Of a stretch of DNA of 64,000 nt, positions 31,966 through 41,363 are shown piece after piece. Source of the stretch: Halosimplex salinum (GTDB lineage Archaea; Halobacteriota; Halobacteria; Halobacteriales; Haloarculaceae); assembly GCF_003730195.1 (NCBI RefSeq), contig NZ_QWGG01000008.1, positions 155,660-219,659 on the forward strand, written 5' to 3'. The notes below the pieces were generated by a model. The model was given only the letters and a program-made list of their open reading frames with translations, was not told where the DNA came from and made no database searches. The position numbers and the translations under genes were made by a program. Position 1 is the stretch's first letter, and the number at the start of each line of letters is the position of its first letter.

Positions 31966-33274
31966 CGCCGAGGACGACCTGGTCCTCCTCGATGCGGGCG
32001 ACGTGGTCGTTGTCGACCGGGTACGTATCGTCGTCGTCGCCGGCACCCCAACCGAGTGCGGTCCGGATCCGGTCGGTGATCGAGGGGTGCGGGTCGACGT
32101 ACATCTGCCCGCCTTCGACGGCCGTCACCATCCCGACCTCGTCGCCGCTCGCGTTGACGACGGTCTTCCCCTTCTCGTCTTCCGTCGGCCGGACCGTCTC
32201 GCTCGTCTCGGCCGTCTCGTAGTCCACGTCGGCCGCCGACTCCTCGCCGCTGGCGGGCCTCGCTTCGCTCGTCGTCGTCAGGTCCTCGGCGGCGAGGTCG
32301 ACGTCGTGCTCGTCGGGGTCGACGATGTCGCTCTCGACGGCCACGTGCGAGATGGTCTCGGACGTGAGCGTCTCGGCGTCGGACACCTCGCCCGTGACCA
32401 GACGCCGGACGGACAGCTCCTCCTCGACGACCTGGGTCCTCATCAGGTGGGTGAAGATCGTGTCGTCCTCGCCGAACTGGCTCTCGACGTGGCCCCTCTC
32501 GACGGCCTGCTCGGCCGTGTGCGGCGAGTCGACGAGTTCCCCCTCCAGCACCGTTCGCTCGACGCCCTCCAGGTCCACCGTCTCGCGGATGGTGTCCGTC
32601 TCGAGCGTGTCCGTCTCCTCGACGTTCGACTCGACGATCCGGCTCTCGATGGTGACCCGCTCGATGTTCTCCTTGGTGACCGTCCACGCCTCGTCGATGG
32701 TGACCTCCACGTCGCAGTCCACCTCGGAGCGCGCGCTGGTCCCGAAGGTGTCGAGCGCCTCGAGTCCGGGGTCGGTCGTGTCGACGTCCGTGACCCGGCA
32801 GTCCTCGACGTCGCGCGAGATCAGCTCGACGTCGACGGTGTCGGACTCGACGAGCTCGCGGTCGGTCACCTCGCTCTCGACGGTCATCTCCTCGACGATC
32901 GTTCGCTCGACGACCGACCGCTCGGTGAACTCCGACCGGACCGTCTCCCCTTCGAGCAGGCGCTCCTCGACGTCCTCGTCGGTGATCGCGGCGTGTCCGA
33001 CCACCTCTGTCCGGTCGATCACGTCGAACTCGCCATCGCCTTCCTCGTGGCGGACGACGACCATGTCGTTGTCGCGCATGTGGGTGTCGAACTCGTCCCA
33101 GTCGAGGCGCTCGTGCCGGTCGTCGATGTCCGACTCCCGGACGAGCGAGTGGCGCGTCTCACCTTCCTCCTCGTAGCGGACCGGAGACACCTCGTGTGTC
33201 TTCCCCCAGTCCCTGATCGTATCCGTGTCGCTCGTGATCTGACTCTCTCTCGGTGTGTTTCGTTCTCCCGACAT
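31949..33274 (-). CDS. Acidic beta-repeat protein with PRC-barrel-like C-terminus
   Basis: 441 aa. After an N-terminal module (DTIRDWGKTHEVSPVRYEEE) comes a long series of short strands such as TVESEVTDRELVESDTVDVE and NIERVTIESRIVESNVEETD, with a period of about 8-12 residues, very acidic. The last 75 residues (KGKTVVNASGDEVGMVTAVE, YVDPHPSITDRIRTALGWG) are the same PRC-like module as 37215-37460. Starts at 33277 or 33301 are also possible. It could be a surface or scaffold protein; no signal peptide is visible. Function unknown. Confidence 0.7.
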   Translation of the reverse strand: MSGERNTPRESQITSDTDTIRDWGKTHEVSPVRYEEEGETRHSLVRESDIDDRHERLDWDEFDTHMRDNDMVVVRHEEGDGEFDVIDRTEVVGHAAITDEDVEERLLEGETVRSEFTERSVVERTIVEEMTVESEVTDRELVESDTVDVELISRDVEDCRVTDVDTTDPGLEALDTFGTSARSEVDCDVEVTIDEAWTVTKENIERVTIESRIVESNVEETDTLETDTIRETVDLEGVERTVLEGELVDSPHTAEQAVERGHVESQFGEDDTIFTHLMRTQVVEEELSVRRLVTGEVSDAETLTSETISHVAVESDIVDPDEHDVDLAAEDLTTTSEARPASGEESAADVDYETAETSETVRPTEDEKGKTVVNASGDEVGMVTAVEGGQMYVDPHPSITDRIRTALGWGAGDDDDTYPVDNDHVARIEEDQVVLGVDREG

Positions 33275-33440
33275 CATCGGCCGTTCGTCCCGCTGTCTCA
33301 TAAGGCCGCGAGACGTTTTCGAGACGGCGCGGCGAGTATCGTCTCCATACCGGCCCTGCGTCGATTTTTTCCGTCGCGGGGTTGCAAGCGCAACGTGTCG
33401 GTTTTCCGCGCGAGCGCTCGTACGTCCACTGCTGTCACCT

Positions 33441-34196
33441 ATGACCGCAACGTACACAGCGACGATACTCCAGACCGACATCTCGAACAGCATCCAGCAG
33501 ACGCTGGGCGAAATCATCGCGTTCCTGCCCAGACTGGTCGGTGCGATCGTCGTCCTGCTCGTCGGCTGGCTGATCGGCATCGCCGTCGGAAGGGCCGTTC
33601 AGCGGCTGACGGACACGATCGAACTCGACAGGATGACGATGGAGACGCCGCTCGGACGGATCATGGGCGGGTCCGAACAGGCGGTGTCGGCGACGTTCGG
33701 CAAACTGGCCAAGTGGTTCGTCTTCGCAGTGGCCGTCCTCGCGGCCGCGAACGTCCTCGCCGTCGACCTGCTCTCGGAGTGGGTCGGGACCGCCGTCTCG
33801 TACCTGCCGGCGTTCATCGCCGGCCTGCTGGTGATCATCGTCGGGTTCGTCGTCGCCGACTTCATCGGCGACGCGATCATGCGGACGCGCGCCGCCACCC
33901 AGACGGCCTACACGTCCTGGTTCGCGACGGGCACCCGCATGTTCCTGTACTTCACCGCCATCGTCATCGGCCTCGACACGATGGGGATCGACGTCAGTAT
34001 CCTCTACACGTTCGCCGAGGCCTTCGCGTGGGGGCTCGCGGCCGCCATCGCGCTCGGCGCGGGTATCGCACTCGGCTGGGGCGGCCACTCCTACGTCGCC
34101 GAGAACATCGAACGCTGGATGGGGTCGGCCAGGTCGGCCACGCCCGAACCCAGCGGCGCCGCGGCGACCGACGGCGGCACCGACGATGACGACTGA
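33441..34196 (+). CDS. MscS-like (TM-only) small conductance channel protein
   Basis: 251 aa. Four hydrophobic helices; the first half reads LGEIIAFLPRLVGAIVVLLVGWLIG, a pattern of MscS/TM_helix repeats, and it recurs in YLPAFIAGLLVIIVGFVVAD. There is no beta domain of full MscS; the end is acidic and disordered. This is the conserved TM-helix family related to mechanosensitive channels. Possible role in osmotic adaptation. Confidence 0.75.
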   Translation: MTATYTATILQTDISNSIQQTLGEIIAFLPRLVGAIVVLLVGWLIGIAVGRAVQRLTDTIELDRMTMETPLGRIMGGSEQAVSATFGKLAKWFVFAVAVLAAANVLAVDLLSEWVGTAVSYLPAFIAGLLVIIVGFVVADFIGDAIMRTRAATQTAYTSWFATGTRMFLYFTAIVIGLDTMGIDVSILYTFAEAFAWGLAAAIALGAGIALGWGGHSYVAENIERWMGSARSATPEPSGAAATDGGTDDDD

Positions 34197-34317
34197 GTCG
34201 ACCGGATGACCGGACTCGCTCCCGCCCGAGTCCACACCTCGCCAGCCGCGGGACCGCCCGGTTCCGACGACGGCACCGCCTCGCTCCGCCCCGGTGGATC
34301 TAGGTGAGGCTCCGCCG

Positions 34318-35061
34318 ATGCTCCAGTCGACCGCACTGCTCGCCGAACGACTCCTCCCCGGACTCCTCGCGGTCGGACTCGCGACGATCCACGTCGTCGC
34401 CCGGAGCGAACCGCTGTTCGACCGCGTGGCGTGTAACCGGTTTCTCTCCTTCGGCGGCGGCGTCTCCGTCGCCTACGTGTTCGTCCACGTGCTCCCGGAG
34501 GTCGACGCCATCGGCCGGTCGAGCGCGACCGACGCGACGGAGGTACTCGTGACGGAGAGTCAGGTCTACTTCGTGACGATGGCCGGGTTCGTCGTCTACT
34601 ACGGGCTGGAACGGCTCGCCAGTCGGTCGGCCGAGGACTCCGGAGACGACATGCCCAGTCGGTCCGTCTTCCTCGTCCACATCGGGTCGTACGCGGCGTA
34701 CAACGGCGTCGTCGGCTACCTGCTCTTCCACCAGGAGACGCCGGGCGTCGGGAACCTCCTCCTGTTCGCCGTCGCACTCGCCCTGCACTTCCTGCTCAAC
34801 GACGTGTCGCTCCAGAACCGACACAAGGAGGTCTACCACACGACCGGGCGCTGGGTGCTCGCGGGGGCCGTCCTCGTCGGCGCGGCCGTCGGCGCCGTGA
34901 CCGAACTGCACAGGCTCCACCTCGGCCTGCTCTTCGCCTTCCTCGCCGGCGCGATCGTGTTGCGCGTCGTCCACGAGGAGCTCCCGGCGAAGCGAGTCGG
35001 GACGTTCTGGGCCTTCGCCGCCGGCGTCGCCGCCTACTCCGCGCTCCTCCTCGCGGTCTGA
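34318..35061 (+). CDS. ZIP-like integral membrane protein
   Basis: 247 aa, about eight helices. The motifs SFGGGVSVAYVFVHVLPE and FLAGAIVLRVVHEELP echo the metal-binding helices of ZIP transporters (H-x-x-P-E; H-E-x-P) though HNxPEG itself is not complete. It could be a metal permease or a degenerate relative. The longer reading from GTG 34294 adds eight residues. Confidence 0.65.
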   Translation: MLQSTALLAERLLPGLLAVGLATIHVVARSEPLFDRVACNRFLSFGGGVSVAYVFVHVLPEVDAIGRSSATDATEVLVTESQVYFVTMAGFVVYYGLERLASRSAEDSGDDMPSRSVFLVHIGSYAAYNGVVGYLLFHQETPGVGNLLLFAVALALHFLLNDVSLQNRHKEVYHTTGRWVLAGAVLVGAAVGAVTELHRLHLGLLFAFLAGAIVLRVVHEELPAKRVGTFWAFAAGVAAYSALLLAV

Positions 35062-35098
35062 CCGGGTAGCTCGTCGCTCGTGGCACCGGCCGGTCCCG

Positions 35099-35392
35099 TC
35101 ACTCCCCGTCGTCGTCCCACTCGGGGGCGGACTCGCGGCGGTAGGCGTCGATCTGGTCCCGCGCGGTCTCGAGATGCGACCTCGCGAGGTCCTCGACGTC
35201 GTTCCCGAGCGTCACGATCTGGCGTTCGAGCTCCTCGAGACGGTCCCCGACCTCGGTCTCGTCCAGTTGCTCGTCGTCGACGGACTCCAGTCCCAGGCGG
35301 ATCGACGCGAGCTGTTCCTCTGCGTTCGAGTCGTCCGTGAGTCGCTTCGCTGAGTCGACTGCGTCTCTTGCCTCGGCGAGCCTTCGGTCCAT
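35099..35392 (-). CDS. Small coiled-coil protein
   Basis: 97 aa from ATG 35392. Continuous heptads (LAEARDAVDSAKRLTDDS, EVGDRLEELERQIVTLGNDV, ARSHLETARDQIDAYRRE), strongly acidic tail. A conserved haloarchaeal type of helical protein, function unknown. Convergent with the ZIP-like gene. Confidence 0.65.
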   Translation of the reverse strand: MDRRLAEARDAVDSAKRLTDDSNAEEQLASIRLGLESVDDEQLDETEVGDRLEELERQIVTLGNDVEDLARSHLETARDQIDAYRRESAPEWDDDGE

Positions 35393-35545
35393 GTGCGTCG
35401 TACGCCGTCGAGCCGGAAAGGTGTCTGGTCGAGAGAGCGGGCCCGAGCGGCGGCTTCGTGGCCGATCCGCTCGACCGATCCAGCGCACGACAGTCTATTC
35501 CTTTAGGCACCGTTCTCATGTGGATAGGGGAGAAACGTTTTTTCC

Positions 35546-35890
35546 ATGACCCACGGGGCCAACGAATCAGCGATAGTCGACGGACAGGACGCCGACCAGG
35601 ACGCGCGCGCAGACCGACTCGCTGATATGCTCGACGACCCCCACTGTCGGTACCTGCTGAAGTACCTCCGTGACACCGGCGGTCGCGTCACGGTCTCGGA
35701 GGTGGCGACGTACGTCGTCGGCCAGATCACGGACACCGACCCCGACGACATCTCGACCGACGTGGAGCGGCGCGTCCAGACCTGGTTCTACCACGGTCAG
35801 CTCCCGATGCTCGACGACTACGGCGTGATCGACTTCGACCCGGACTCCGGGACCGTCCGCCTCGCCGACGACCCCGACGCCGAGCGGTAG
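35546..35890 (+). CDS. Winged-helix protein (DUF7344-like)
   Basis: 114 aa. DDPHCRYLLKYLRDTGGRVT, SEVATYVVGQITDTD, ERRVQTWFYHGQLPMLDDYG, VIDFDPDSGTVRL: helix, helix, long recognition helix and wing, the pattern of the large haloarchaeal DUF7344 winged-helix family. Likely DNA-binding; target unknown. A gaaacgttttttccATG leader gives a T-rich promoter right at the start. Confidence 0.7.
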   Translation: MTHGANESAIVDGQDADQDARADRLADMLDDPHCRYLLKYLRDTGGRVTVSEVATYVVGQITDTDPDDISTDVERRVQTWFYHGQLPMLDDYGVIDFDPDSGTVRLADDPDAER

Positions 35891-36150
35891 GCGCGGACTC
35901 GCTGCGCGAGTGGCCCCGGACCCGAGCGCTACAACCCGATTCTCCGCGTCCGAGCGAGCGACAGTTCCGGTTGGTAGCCCCCGAAGAGACGGCCGACCGC
36001 CGGATCTCGGGCCCCGACTTGCCCAGTGACAACGTACGAAACACCCGGACCGCTAAGGTGTGTGTAACTATGCCTCGATAGCGTCTTGTGGATATCGGGC
36101 CGAAGCGAGCGCCGCCAGTGTGCCAGGCGGCGCGGTCGCCCATCACTAGT
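35891..36150. other. Intergenic region, 260 bases
   Basis: Separates the winged-helix gene from the Gln-rich gene. The AT-poor sequence has gctaaggtgtgtgtaactatg at 36050-36070, a possible promoter of the Gln-rich gene with a long leader. No gene seen. Confidence 0.3.
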
Positions 36151-37218
36151 ATGAACCGACACAATCCGAACCAGAGCGACCAGCACAGCCGACAGTCGAA
36201 CCGATCGCAGGGCGGAAACCGCATCCAGCAGGGCCACCAGCAGCAGGGCCAGCAGCACCACCAGCAAGGCCAACAGCGACAGCAGCCGCAGGGCCAGCAG
36301 CACCACCAGCAAGGCCAACAGCGACAGCAGCCGCAGGGCCAGCAGCACCACCAGCAAGGCCAACAGCGACAGCAGCCGCAGGGCCAGCAGCACCACCAGC
36401 AAGGCCAACAGCGACAGCAGCCGCAGGGCCAGCAGCACCACCAGCAAGGCCAACAGCGACAGCAGCCGCAGGGCCAGCAGCACCACCAGCAAGGCCAACA
36501 GCGGCAGGGCCAACAGTCCCATCACCAGCAGGGCCAACACCAGCAGCGAGGCCAGCAACAGACAGGCGGCCAGGGCCGACAGAGCCAGCACCACCAGCAG
36601 GGTCGGCAGAGCCAGCACGGCCAGCAGTCCCCCGATCAGGGGCCCTACGGAGGTCAGCAGAACCAGGGCGGCGGACGCGGCCCCGGCGAGTTCGGCGAAC
36701 GAGGCCGACAACATCAGGTCGGTCAGCAGGGGCAGCAAGGTCAGCGACACCAGCAAGGGCAACAGCATCACCAGCAGGGTCAGCAGGGCCAGCAACATCA
36801 CCAGCAGGGCCAGCAGTCGGGACAGTTCGGTGGTCAACAGCAACAACACGGCCAGCGACACCAGCAAGGCCACCAACAACAGGGCCACCAGCAACGACAT
36901 CAGCAGCCCGGAGGCCAGCAGCACCAGCAGCAAGGCCAACAGCCTCATCATCAGCAGGGGCAGCACCACCAGCAAGGCCAGCAACACCACCAGCAAGGCC
37001 AGCAACACCACCAGCAAGGCCAGCAACACCACCAGCAAGGTCAACAGGGCCAACAGCGACAGGGCGCCCAGCACCAGGGCCAGCAGCGGCAGCGAGGTCA
37101 GGAGACGGGTGGCCAGCAGACCCACCAGCAGGGCGGGCAGCAGAGTCTCTACCAGCAGCGCCAGGAGGGCGACAGCCACGAGCGCCAGAGCCAGCACTAC
37201 AGCTCGGGGGGGCGATGA
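36151..37218 (+). CDS. Extreme Gln/His/Gly low-complexity protein
   Basis: 355 aa, almost only Gln, Gly, His and Arg. The core is five identical 15-residue units (GQQHHQQGQQRQQPQ) at residues 33-107, followed by looser QQGQQHHQQGQ runs to near the end. There is no acidic surface, no signal peptide and no membrane helix. The His content could bind metals. The TGA overlaps the ATG of the PRC-like gene (ATGA), so the two are translated together. A Leu-rich antisense frame of 422 codons exists only as a mirror of CAG codons. Confidence 0.8.
   Translation: MNRHNPNQSDQHSRQSNRSQGGNRIQQGHQQQGQQHHQQGQQRQQPQGQQHHQQGQQRQQPQGQQHHQQGQQRQQPQGQQHHQQGQQRQQPQGQQHHQQGQQRQQPQGQQHHQQGQQRQGQQSHHQQGQHQQRGQQQTGGQGRQSQHHQQGRQSQHGQQSPDQGPYGGQQNQGGGRGPGEFGERGRQHQVGQQGQQGQRHQQGQQHHQQGQQGQQHHQQGQQSGQFGGQQQQHGQRHQQGHQQQGHQQRHQQPGGQQHQQQGQQPHHQQGQHHQQGQQHHQQGQQHHQQGQQHHQQGQQGQQRQGAQHQGQQRQRGQETGGQQTHQQGGQQSLYQQRQEGDSHERQSQHYSSGGR
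36247..36504 (+). repeat. 45-bp tandem repeat, five copies and a partial
   Basis: Units of 45 bases, encoding 15 residues each, are identical at the DNA level from 36247 to 36471; a sixth unit diverges after about 33 bases. Perfect DNA identity, including third positions, points to recent expansion. Confidence 0.9.
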
Positions 37219-37460
37219 CGATGTCTCACGACACCACTATCTCCGACGACGACCAGGGGAAGCCCGTCCTCGACTCCAGCGGGGAGAAGATCGGCGTCGT
37301 CTCCGAGGTCCGCGCCGGGACCGCCTACGTCGACCCCGACCCTGGCATCACGGACACCGTCAAGTCGCGACTCGGCTGGAGCGACGCGGACGCCGACGAC
37401 TTCCCGCTCGACGACAGCGAGATCGCCACCGTCACCGACGACGAGATCCGCCTCTCCTGA
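37215..37460 (+). CDS. PRC-barrel-like small protein
   Basis: 81 aa. GKPVLDSSGEKIGVVSEVRAG, TAYVDPDPGITDTVKSRLGW and a final EIATVTDDEIRLS form a compact beta module. It is the free-standing version of the C-terminus of 31949-33274 and shares its AYVDPDPGI core with 23914. Start at 37215 overlaps the Gln-rich gene stop; an ATG at 37221 is the alternative. Coupled expression suggests a functional link to the Gln/His-rich protein. Confidence 0.8.
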   Translation: MTMSHDTTISDDDQGKPVLDSSGEKIGVVSEVRAGTAYVDPDPGITDTVKSRLGWSDADADDFPLDDSEIATVTDDEIRLS

Positions 37461-37821
37461 CGACAGTTTCGACCCTCCCGGCTCTCCCGGAGCGGTAATT
37501 CGGGATTGCCACCGCCCCTCGGAGCGGTTCTGTTCGCGCGCGGCCGGCCCGCCGAACCGAGCGAGTTCGCCGTCCGCGAGCGACGGCATCGCCCTCGGAT
37601 AACACTGATATCGTTGTTAAGCCGGACTTGTCGCGAGTATCGGTCGGTTACAGTGGGCGAAGAGCGATGCGACTACTCCGACGGCGCCGACGGGCGTCGG
37701 CGCGGCCGACAGAGCGGGCGATGGAACGAGCGGTGGCGCGGGCGGTAGCCGGCGCAGGGTGTGGGGCGCGCGGTATCGGACGTGTGGCATCGGGCGCACC
37801 GTGTCGGTCGCGCGCCCCGTG
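37461..37821. other. Intergenic region, 360 bases
   Basis: Between the PRC-like gene and the convergent NuoCD gene. GC-rich, with several gtg-tcgg-cgc words; aacactgatatcgttgtta at 37600-37618 is the only AT-rich part. No gene supported. Confidence 0.35.
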
Positions 37822-39507
37822 TCAGCGGTCGACGCTCCCGAGGACGATGTCCAGGCTTCCGACGGCGGCGACGAGGTCCGCGACGAGCTCCCCGTTCGCC
37901 ATCTCCGGCAGGGTCGAGAGGTTGTGGAAGCAGGGGCTGCGGATCTTGAAGCGGGCCGGCGAGTCCGTGCCGTCGCTCCGGAGGTAGACGCCCATCTCCC
38001 CCTTCGCCGACTCGACCGCCCGGTACACTTCGGTGTCCGGGTCCGGGCGGAGCGTCCGGGGGACGTTCGCCTGGACCGTCCGCTCGTCCTCGGGCCAGTC
38101 CTCGAGCAGATCGAGACACTGCGAGACGATCCGTGCGGACTCCTCGACCTCCTGGAGCCGCACGAGCACCCGGGCGTAGTTGTCACACCCCTCCTGAACC
38201 GCTACTTCCCAGTCGAGTTCGTCGTAGTAGCCGTAGGGGTCGTCGCGGCGCAGGTCGTAGTCGATGCCCGAGCCGCGAGCGACCGGACCGGTCGCGCCGT
38301 AGGACCTGGCGACCTCGGGGCCGAGGTACCCCGTGTCGACACAGCGCATCTGGAACAGCTCGTTGTTCGAGAGGAGGTCGTGATACTCGCCGACCCGCTG
38401 GGGCAGGTCGTCGAGGAACTCGCGGACCTTGTCGAACCACTCCCCGCGCGGCGTCGGGACGTCCCACGCGACGCCGCCCACTCGGAAGTAGTAGAACATC
38501 ATCCGCTGGCCGGTCAGGTCCTCCATGATGTTCTGGACGACCTCGCGGTCGCGGAAACCGTACTGGAACGCGGCGGTGAAGTCGCCGTTGATGTCCAGCG
38601 AGAACGTCGCGACGGCGAGGAAGTGACCGTACATCCGCGCTAGCTCGGTCGACATCGTCCGCAGCACCTGCGCGTAGTCGGGCACCTCGACGTCGGCCAG
38701 CGCCTCGATGGCGCGGGCGACGGCCCACTCGTTGGGCAGGTTCGCCGTGTAGTCCCACCGGTCGGCGTAGGGGATGATCTTGTGCCGGTAGGTGCCCTGC
38801 TGGCACATCTGCTCCTCACAGCGGTGCAGGTAGCCGATGTCGGGGTCGACGTCCTGTACCTGCTCGCCGTCGAGCACGGTCTTGAGGTGGAGCACGCCGT
38901 GGGTCGCCGGGTGGTGCGGCCCGATGTTGATGAACATCGTCTCCGAACTCCCCTCGCCCCCGGCGTCCATCGACTCGGGCGAGGCGGTCGCCGACTGGAG
39001 CGGCTGGTTCTCCCTGAACGGGACGACCTGTGGCTCGGTCTGGTCGTAGTCCAGCGAGAGCGGATGGCCCTGCCACGTCTCGGGCAGGAGGATCCGGCGC
39101 AGGTCGGGGTGGTCCTCGAACTCGATCCCGACGAGGTCGTACGCCTCGCGCTCGTGCCACCCAGCGGTGCTGTAGACCGGCGCCGCGGACTCCTGACGGG
39201 GGTCGTCTTTCGGCATCGGGACGACGATGTCGACCTCGTGCGTCCGCTCGTCGTACTTCGTCAGGTGGTAGATAGACTCGTACCGGTCCTGATACTCCTG
39301 GGCGGTGAGGCAGCTCAGGTGGTCGAAGTCCGCCTCGTCCCGGAGGTCGAACAGCACCGACTGCACGTCGTCCGGGCGGACGACGAATCCGGGCGCGTTG
39401 ACGTGGTGCTCGCGCCCGATCACGCGGTCACCGATCAGTTCCGCCAGTTCGTCGACGTCGACGTCGCCGTCCTCGGCGACGCCGACCAGTTCGGTCTGTG
39501 CGCACAT
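37822..39507 (-). CDS. nuoCD: NADH dehydrogenase-like complex I subunit CD fusion (orphan copy)
   Basis: 561 aa. N-terminal NuoC part (about 10-160, with [20 protein letters not shown]) and C-terminal NuoD part (about 190-561, with [18 protein letters not shown] and [17 protein letters not shown]), the 49-kDa subunit at the quinone site. CD fusion is normal in haloarchaea, but nuo genes usually sit in one operon with A, B, H, I, J-N; here none is adjacent. It may be a second copy, a displaced gene or part of another membrane-bound complex. Confidence 0.9.
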   Translation of the reverse strand: MCAQTELVGVAEDGDVDVDELAELIGDRVIGREHHVNAPGFVVRPDDVQSVLFDLRDEADFDHLSCLTAQEYQDRYESIYHLTKYDERTHEVDIVVPMPKDDPRQESAAPVYSTAGWHEREAYDLVGIEFEDHPDLRRILLPETWQGHPLSLDYDQTEPQVVPFRENQPLQSATASPESMDAGGEGSSETMFINIGPHHPATHGVLHLKTVLDGEQVQDVDPDIGYLHRCEEQMCQQGTYRHKIIPYADRWDYTANLPNEWAVARAIEALADVEVPDYAQVLRTMSTELARMYGHFLAVATFSLDINGDFTAAFQYGFRDREVVQNIMEDLTGQRMMFYYFRVGGVAWDVPTPRGEWFDKVREFLDDLPQRVGEYHDLLSNNELFQMRCVDTGYLGPEVARSYGATGPVARGSGIDYDLRRDDPYGYYDELDWEVAVQEGCDNYARVLVRLQEVEESARIVSQCLDLLEDWPEDERTVQANVPRTLRPDPDTEVYRAVESAKGEMGVYLRSDGTDSPARFKIRSPCFHNLSTLPEMANGELVADLVAAVGSLDIVLGSVDR

Positions 39508-39549
39508 TGTCGTGTGTCCCTGTGAGCCAGCGGCAACCGCCGAACCGCG

Positions 39550-39771
39550 CTACTGCGACCCGCGCTGATCCTCGTGGACGGGGAACGCGACTTCGACCGT
39601 CGCCCGGTACTCCGTCACGCTTCCGTTCTCGACGTCGGCGGTCCAGTCTTCGACCTCGACGCCGCGGATGTCGTCTATCGTTCGACTCGCCTGCGCGACG
39701 GCCTCGTCGGCCGCGTCGTTCCACGACTCGTCCGACGTACCGAGGACTTTGACGATCTTGACTGCGGTCAT
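39550..39771 (-). CDS. Dodecin (flavin-binding)
   Basis: 73 aa. MTAVKIVKVLGTSDESWNDAA, then AVAQASRTIDDIRGVEVEDW, covers the beta-alpha-beta-beta fold of dodecin including the Trp (in VEDW) that stacks on flavin. Dodecins store riboflavin or FMN and were first structurally described in Halobacterium. ATG at 39771. Confidence 0.92.
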   Translation of the reverse strand: MTAVKIVKVLGTSDESWNDAADEAVAQASRTIDDIRGVEVEDWTADVENGSVTEYRATVEVAFPVHEDQRGSQ

Positions 39772-39932
39772 ACCACCCGGGCTTCGGGAGGGCCGGACAA
39801 AAACGTTGAGCCGGCATCTCACACGCGTCCGTCCGGCCTTCGTCTGCAAGCAGGGCCGTCGAGTCGGCGCACCCGGAAGTCGCAGGCCAGTCCGACTTGC
39901 GAGTGGGGCCCGTAGCGACGCCGATCGGTCGT

Positions 39933-40220
39933 ATGCCCACGTACATGACGCTCGCGGACGTCCACGAACAGGAGTTTCAGAACCCGCAGGAACTCGCGAC
40001 CGTCTGGGGCGACGTCGCCGCGGACATCGAGGAGATCGGCGGCGAGTTGCGCCACTCGTACGCCGTGATGGGCGCTCACGACTTCGTCCTCATCTACGAG
40101 GTCGACGACTCGGCCGACGCGATGCAGGTCGCCATCGCTGCGGAGCGGTACGGGATGGACACCACGAGCATGCAGCTGTTCCCGATCGACCGCCTGAGCG
40201 AACTGGTCGAAGACATCTGA
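39933..40220 (+). CDS. GYD domain protein
   Basis: 95 aa. MPTYMTLADVHEQEFQNPQE, YAVMGAHDFVLIYEVDDSAD and AERYGMDTTSMQLFPID give the GYD alpha/beta fold, with the G-[AY]-[HY]-D motif as GAHD. Function of the family is unknown; a small-molecule binding role is assumed. Convergent with the ion-channel gene. Confidence 0.85.
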   Translation: MPTYMTLADVHEQEFQNPQELATVWGDVAADIEEIGGELRHSYAVMGAHDFVLIYEVDDSADAMQVAIAAERYGMDTTSMQLFPIDRLSELVEDI

Positions 40221-40233
40221 GCGGCCGTCACGG

Positions 40234-41298
40234 TCACGAGATCCGTCGTGACAGGACGAACACGAGCAGCGCCATCAGGATCGACCCCAGCAGCGATTCG
40301 ACGCCGGCGACCCCCCGCGCGGCGGCGCCGACGGGTCTGATGTCGCCGTATCCCAGCGTCGAGAAGGTGATCGCGCTGAAATAGAGGCTCTTGACGAGGA
40401 TGAGCGCGACGTAGTACGGCGGCGCGTCCTCCGGGCTCTCGAGCGACCACGTGGTCGTATCGTTTCCGGCCGTCTCCTGGATGCCCCCCGTCAGCGGATA
40501 CATGATCGCACAGGCGACGATCAGCGCCGCCGACGCGCCGAGCACCCGCCAGTGGCTCATGCCGTACCCCGTCACCCAGCGGGACCCTTCGGCTTTGAGC
40601 GCGGTCCCGTACTTGCCCTCGTGCCAGGCGAGGCGGCGGCGCATGTCCTTCTCGTCGAGGTAGTAGCTGCGCGCTTCGATCGGCAGGGCGTTCCCCTCGT
40701 GGAGGTCGCGGATCTCCCGATAGCTCCAGATCGCCGCCTGCGCCGACCGGAGGTACGAGTCCTCCTCGAGACCGTCGAGTTCGTCCTCGTACACCACCGT
40801 CTCGCCGAACGTCGTCGAGCGGCTGATGCGGACGTTCGAGAACACCGCCTGGTCGAAGCGCGCACCCGTCAGGTCGGTCCCCCGGAGGTCACAGACGTTC
40901 AGCGAGGCGTCTTCGAGGTTCGCCTCCGAGAAGTCGGCCCGGCGGGCCGCGACGTGTTCCAGCGAGGCCTCCCGCAGGTCGACCCTGGCGAGGGAGGCGT
41001 CGTGGAGGTCCACCGCCGTCAGCTCCGCACCGACGAGCGTACACCCCTCGAACCAGTCGACCCCGTTCAGACTCACCCGTCTCAGGACGGCGCCGTCGAG
41101 TCGCTCCTGGTCGCCGGGGTCCGCGTCCTCGAGCGCCGCCCGCGGCTTCACGTCGACGTCCGCGTGCCAGAGACACCGGTCCTCGTCCTCCCAGACCTCC
41201 CGCCAGCACGTCGTCGCCCCGATGTCCCGGACCGTGCTCTCGTCGTACGTGTACCCGCACCTGTCTGACGGTATCTCCTCGTAGTCGTTCGTTGCCAT
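40234..41298 (-). CDS. Pentapeptide-repeat protein with ion-channel pore
   Basis: 354 aa. Residues about 50-150 are A(D/N)LxX-type pentapeptides (LVGAELTAVDLHDASLARVD and so on). The C-terminal half has two membrane helices with a pore loop containing TLGYGD, the potassium-selective filter motif, at about residue 325. This fusion of pentapeptide repeats and an Ion_trans_2 pore is known in haloarchaea. An N-terminal Cys-rich stretch (CGYTYDESTVRDIGATTCW, plus CLWH) may bind metal. Confidence 0.88.
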   Translation of the reverse strand: MATNDYEEIPSDRCGYTYDESTVRDIGATTCWREVWEDEDRCLWHADVDVKPRAALEDADPGDQERLDGAVLRRVSLNGVDWFEGCTLVGAELTAVDLHDASLARVDLREASLEHVAARRADFSEANLEDASLNVCDLRGTDLTGARFDQAVFSNVRISRSTTFGETVVYEDELDGLEEDSYLRSAQAAIWSYREIRDLHEGNALPIEARSYYLDEKDMRRRLAWHEGKYGTALKAEGSRWVTGYGMSHWRVLGASAALIVACAIMYPLTGGIQETAGNDTTTWSLESPEDAPPYYVALILVKSLYFSAITFSTLGYGDIRPVGAAARGVAGVESLLGSILMALLVFVLSRRIS

Positions 41299-41363
41299 GT
41301 CGTTAGTTCACCCCGCGCAGGATCGGCGGTCGACGCCAGCCCGCTGGAACGGCGGTCGGCACG

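Noticed and set aside
35929..37197. 422-codon Leu-rich minus-strand ORF
   Set aside because: It is the exact mirror of CAG/CAA-rich codons of the Gln/His protein; Leu/Val/Ala runs carry no membrane topology or start context, and the plus frame is coupled to the next gene.
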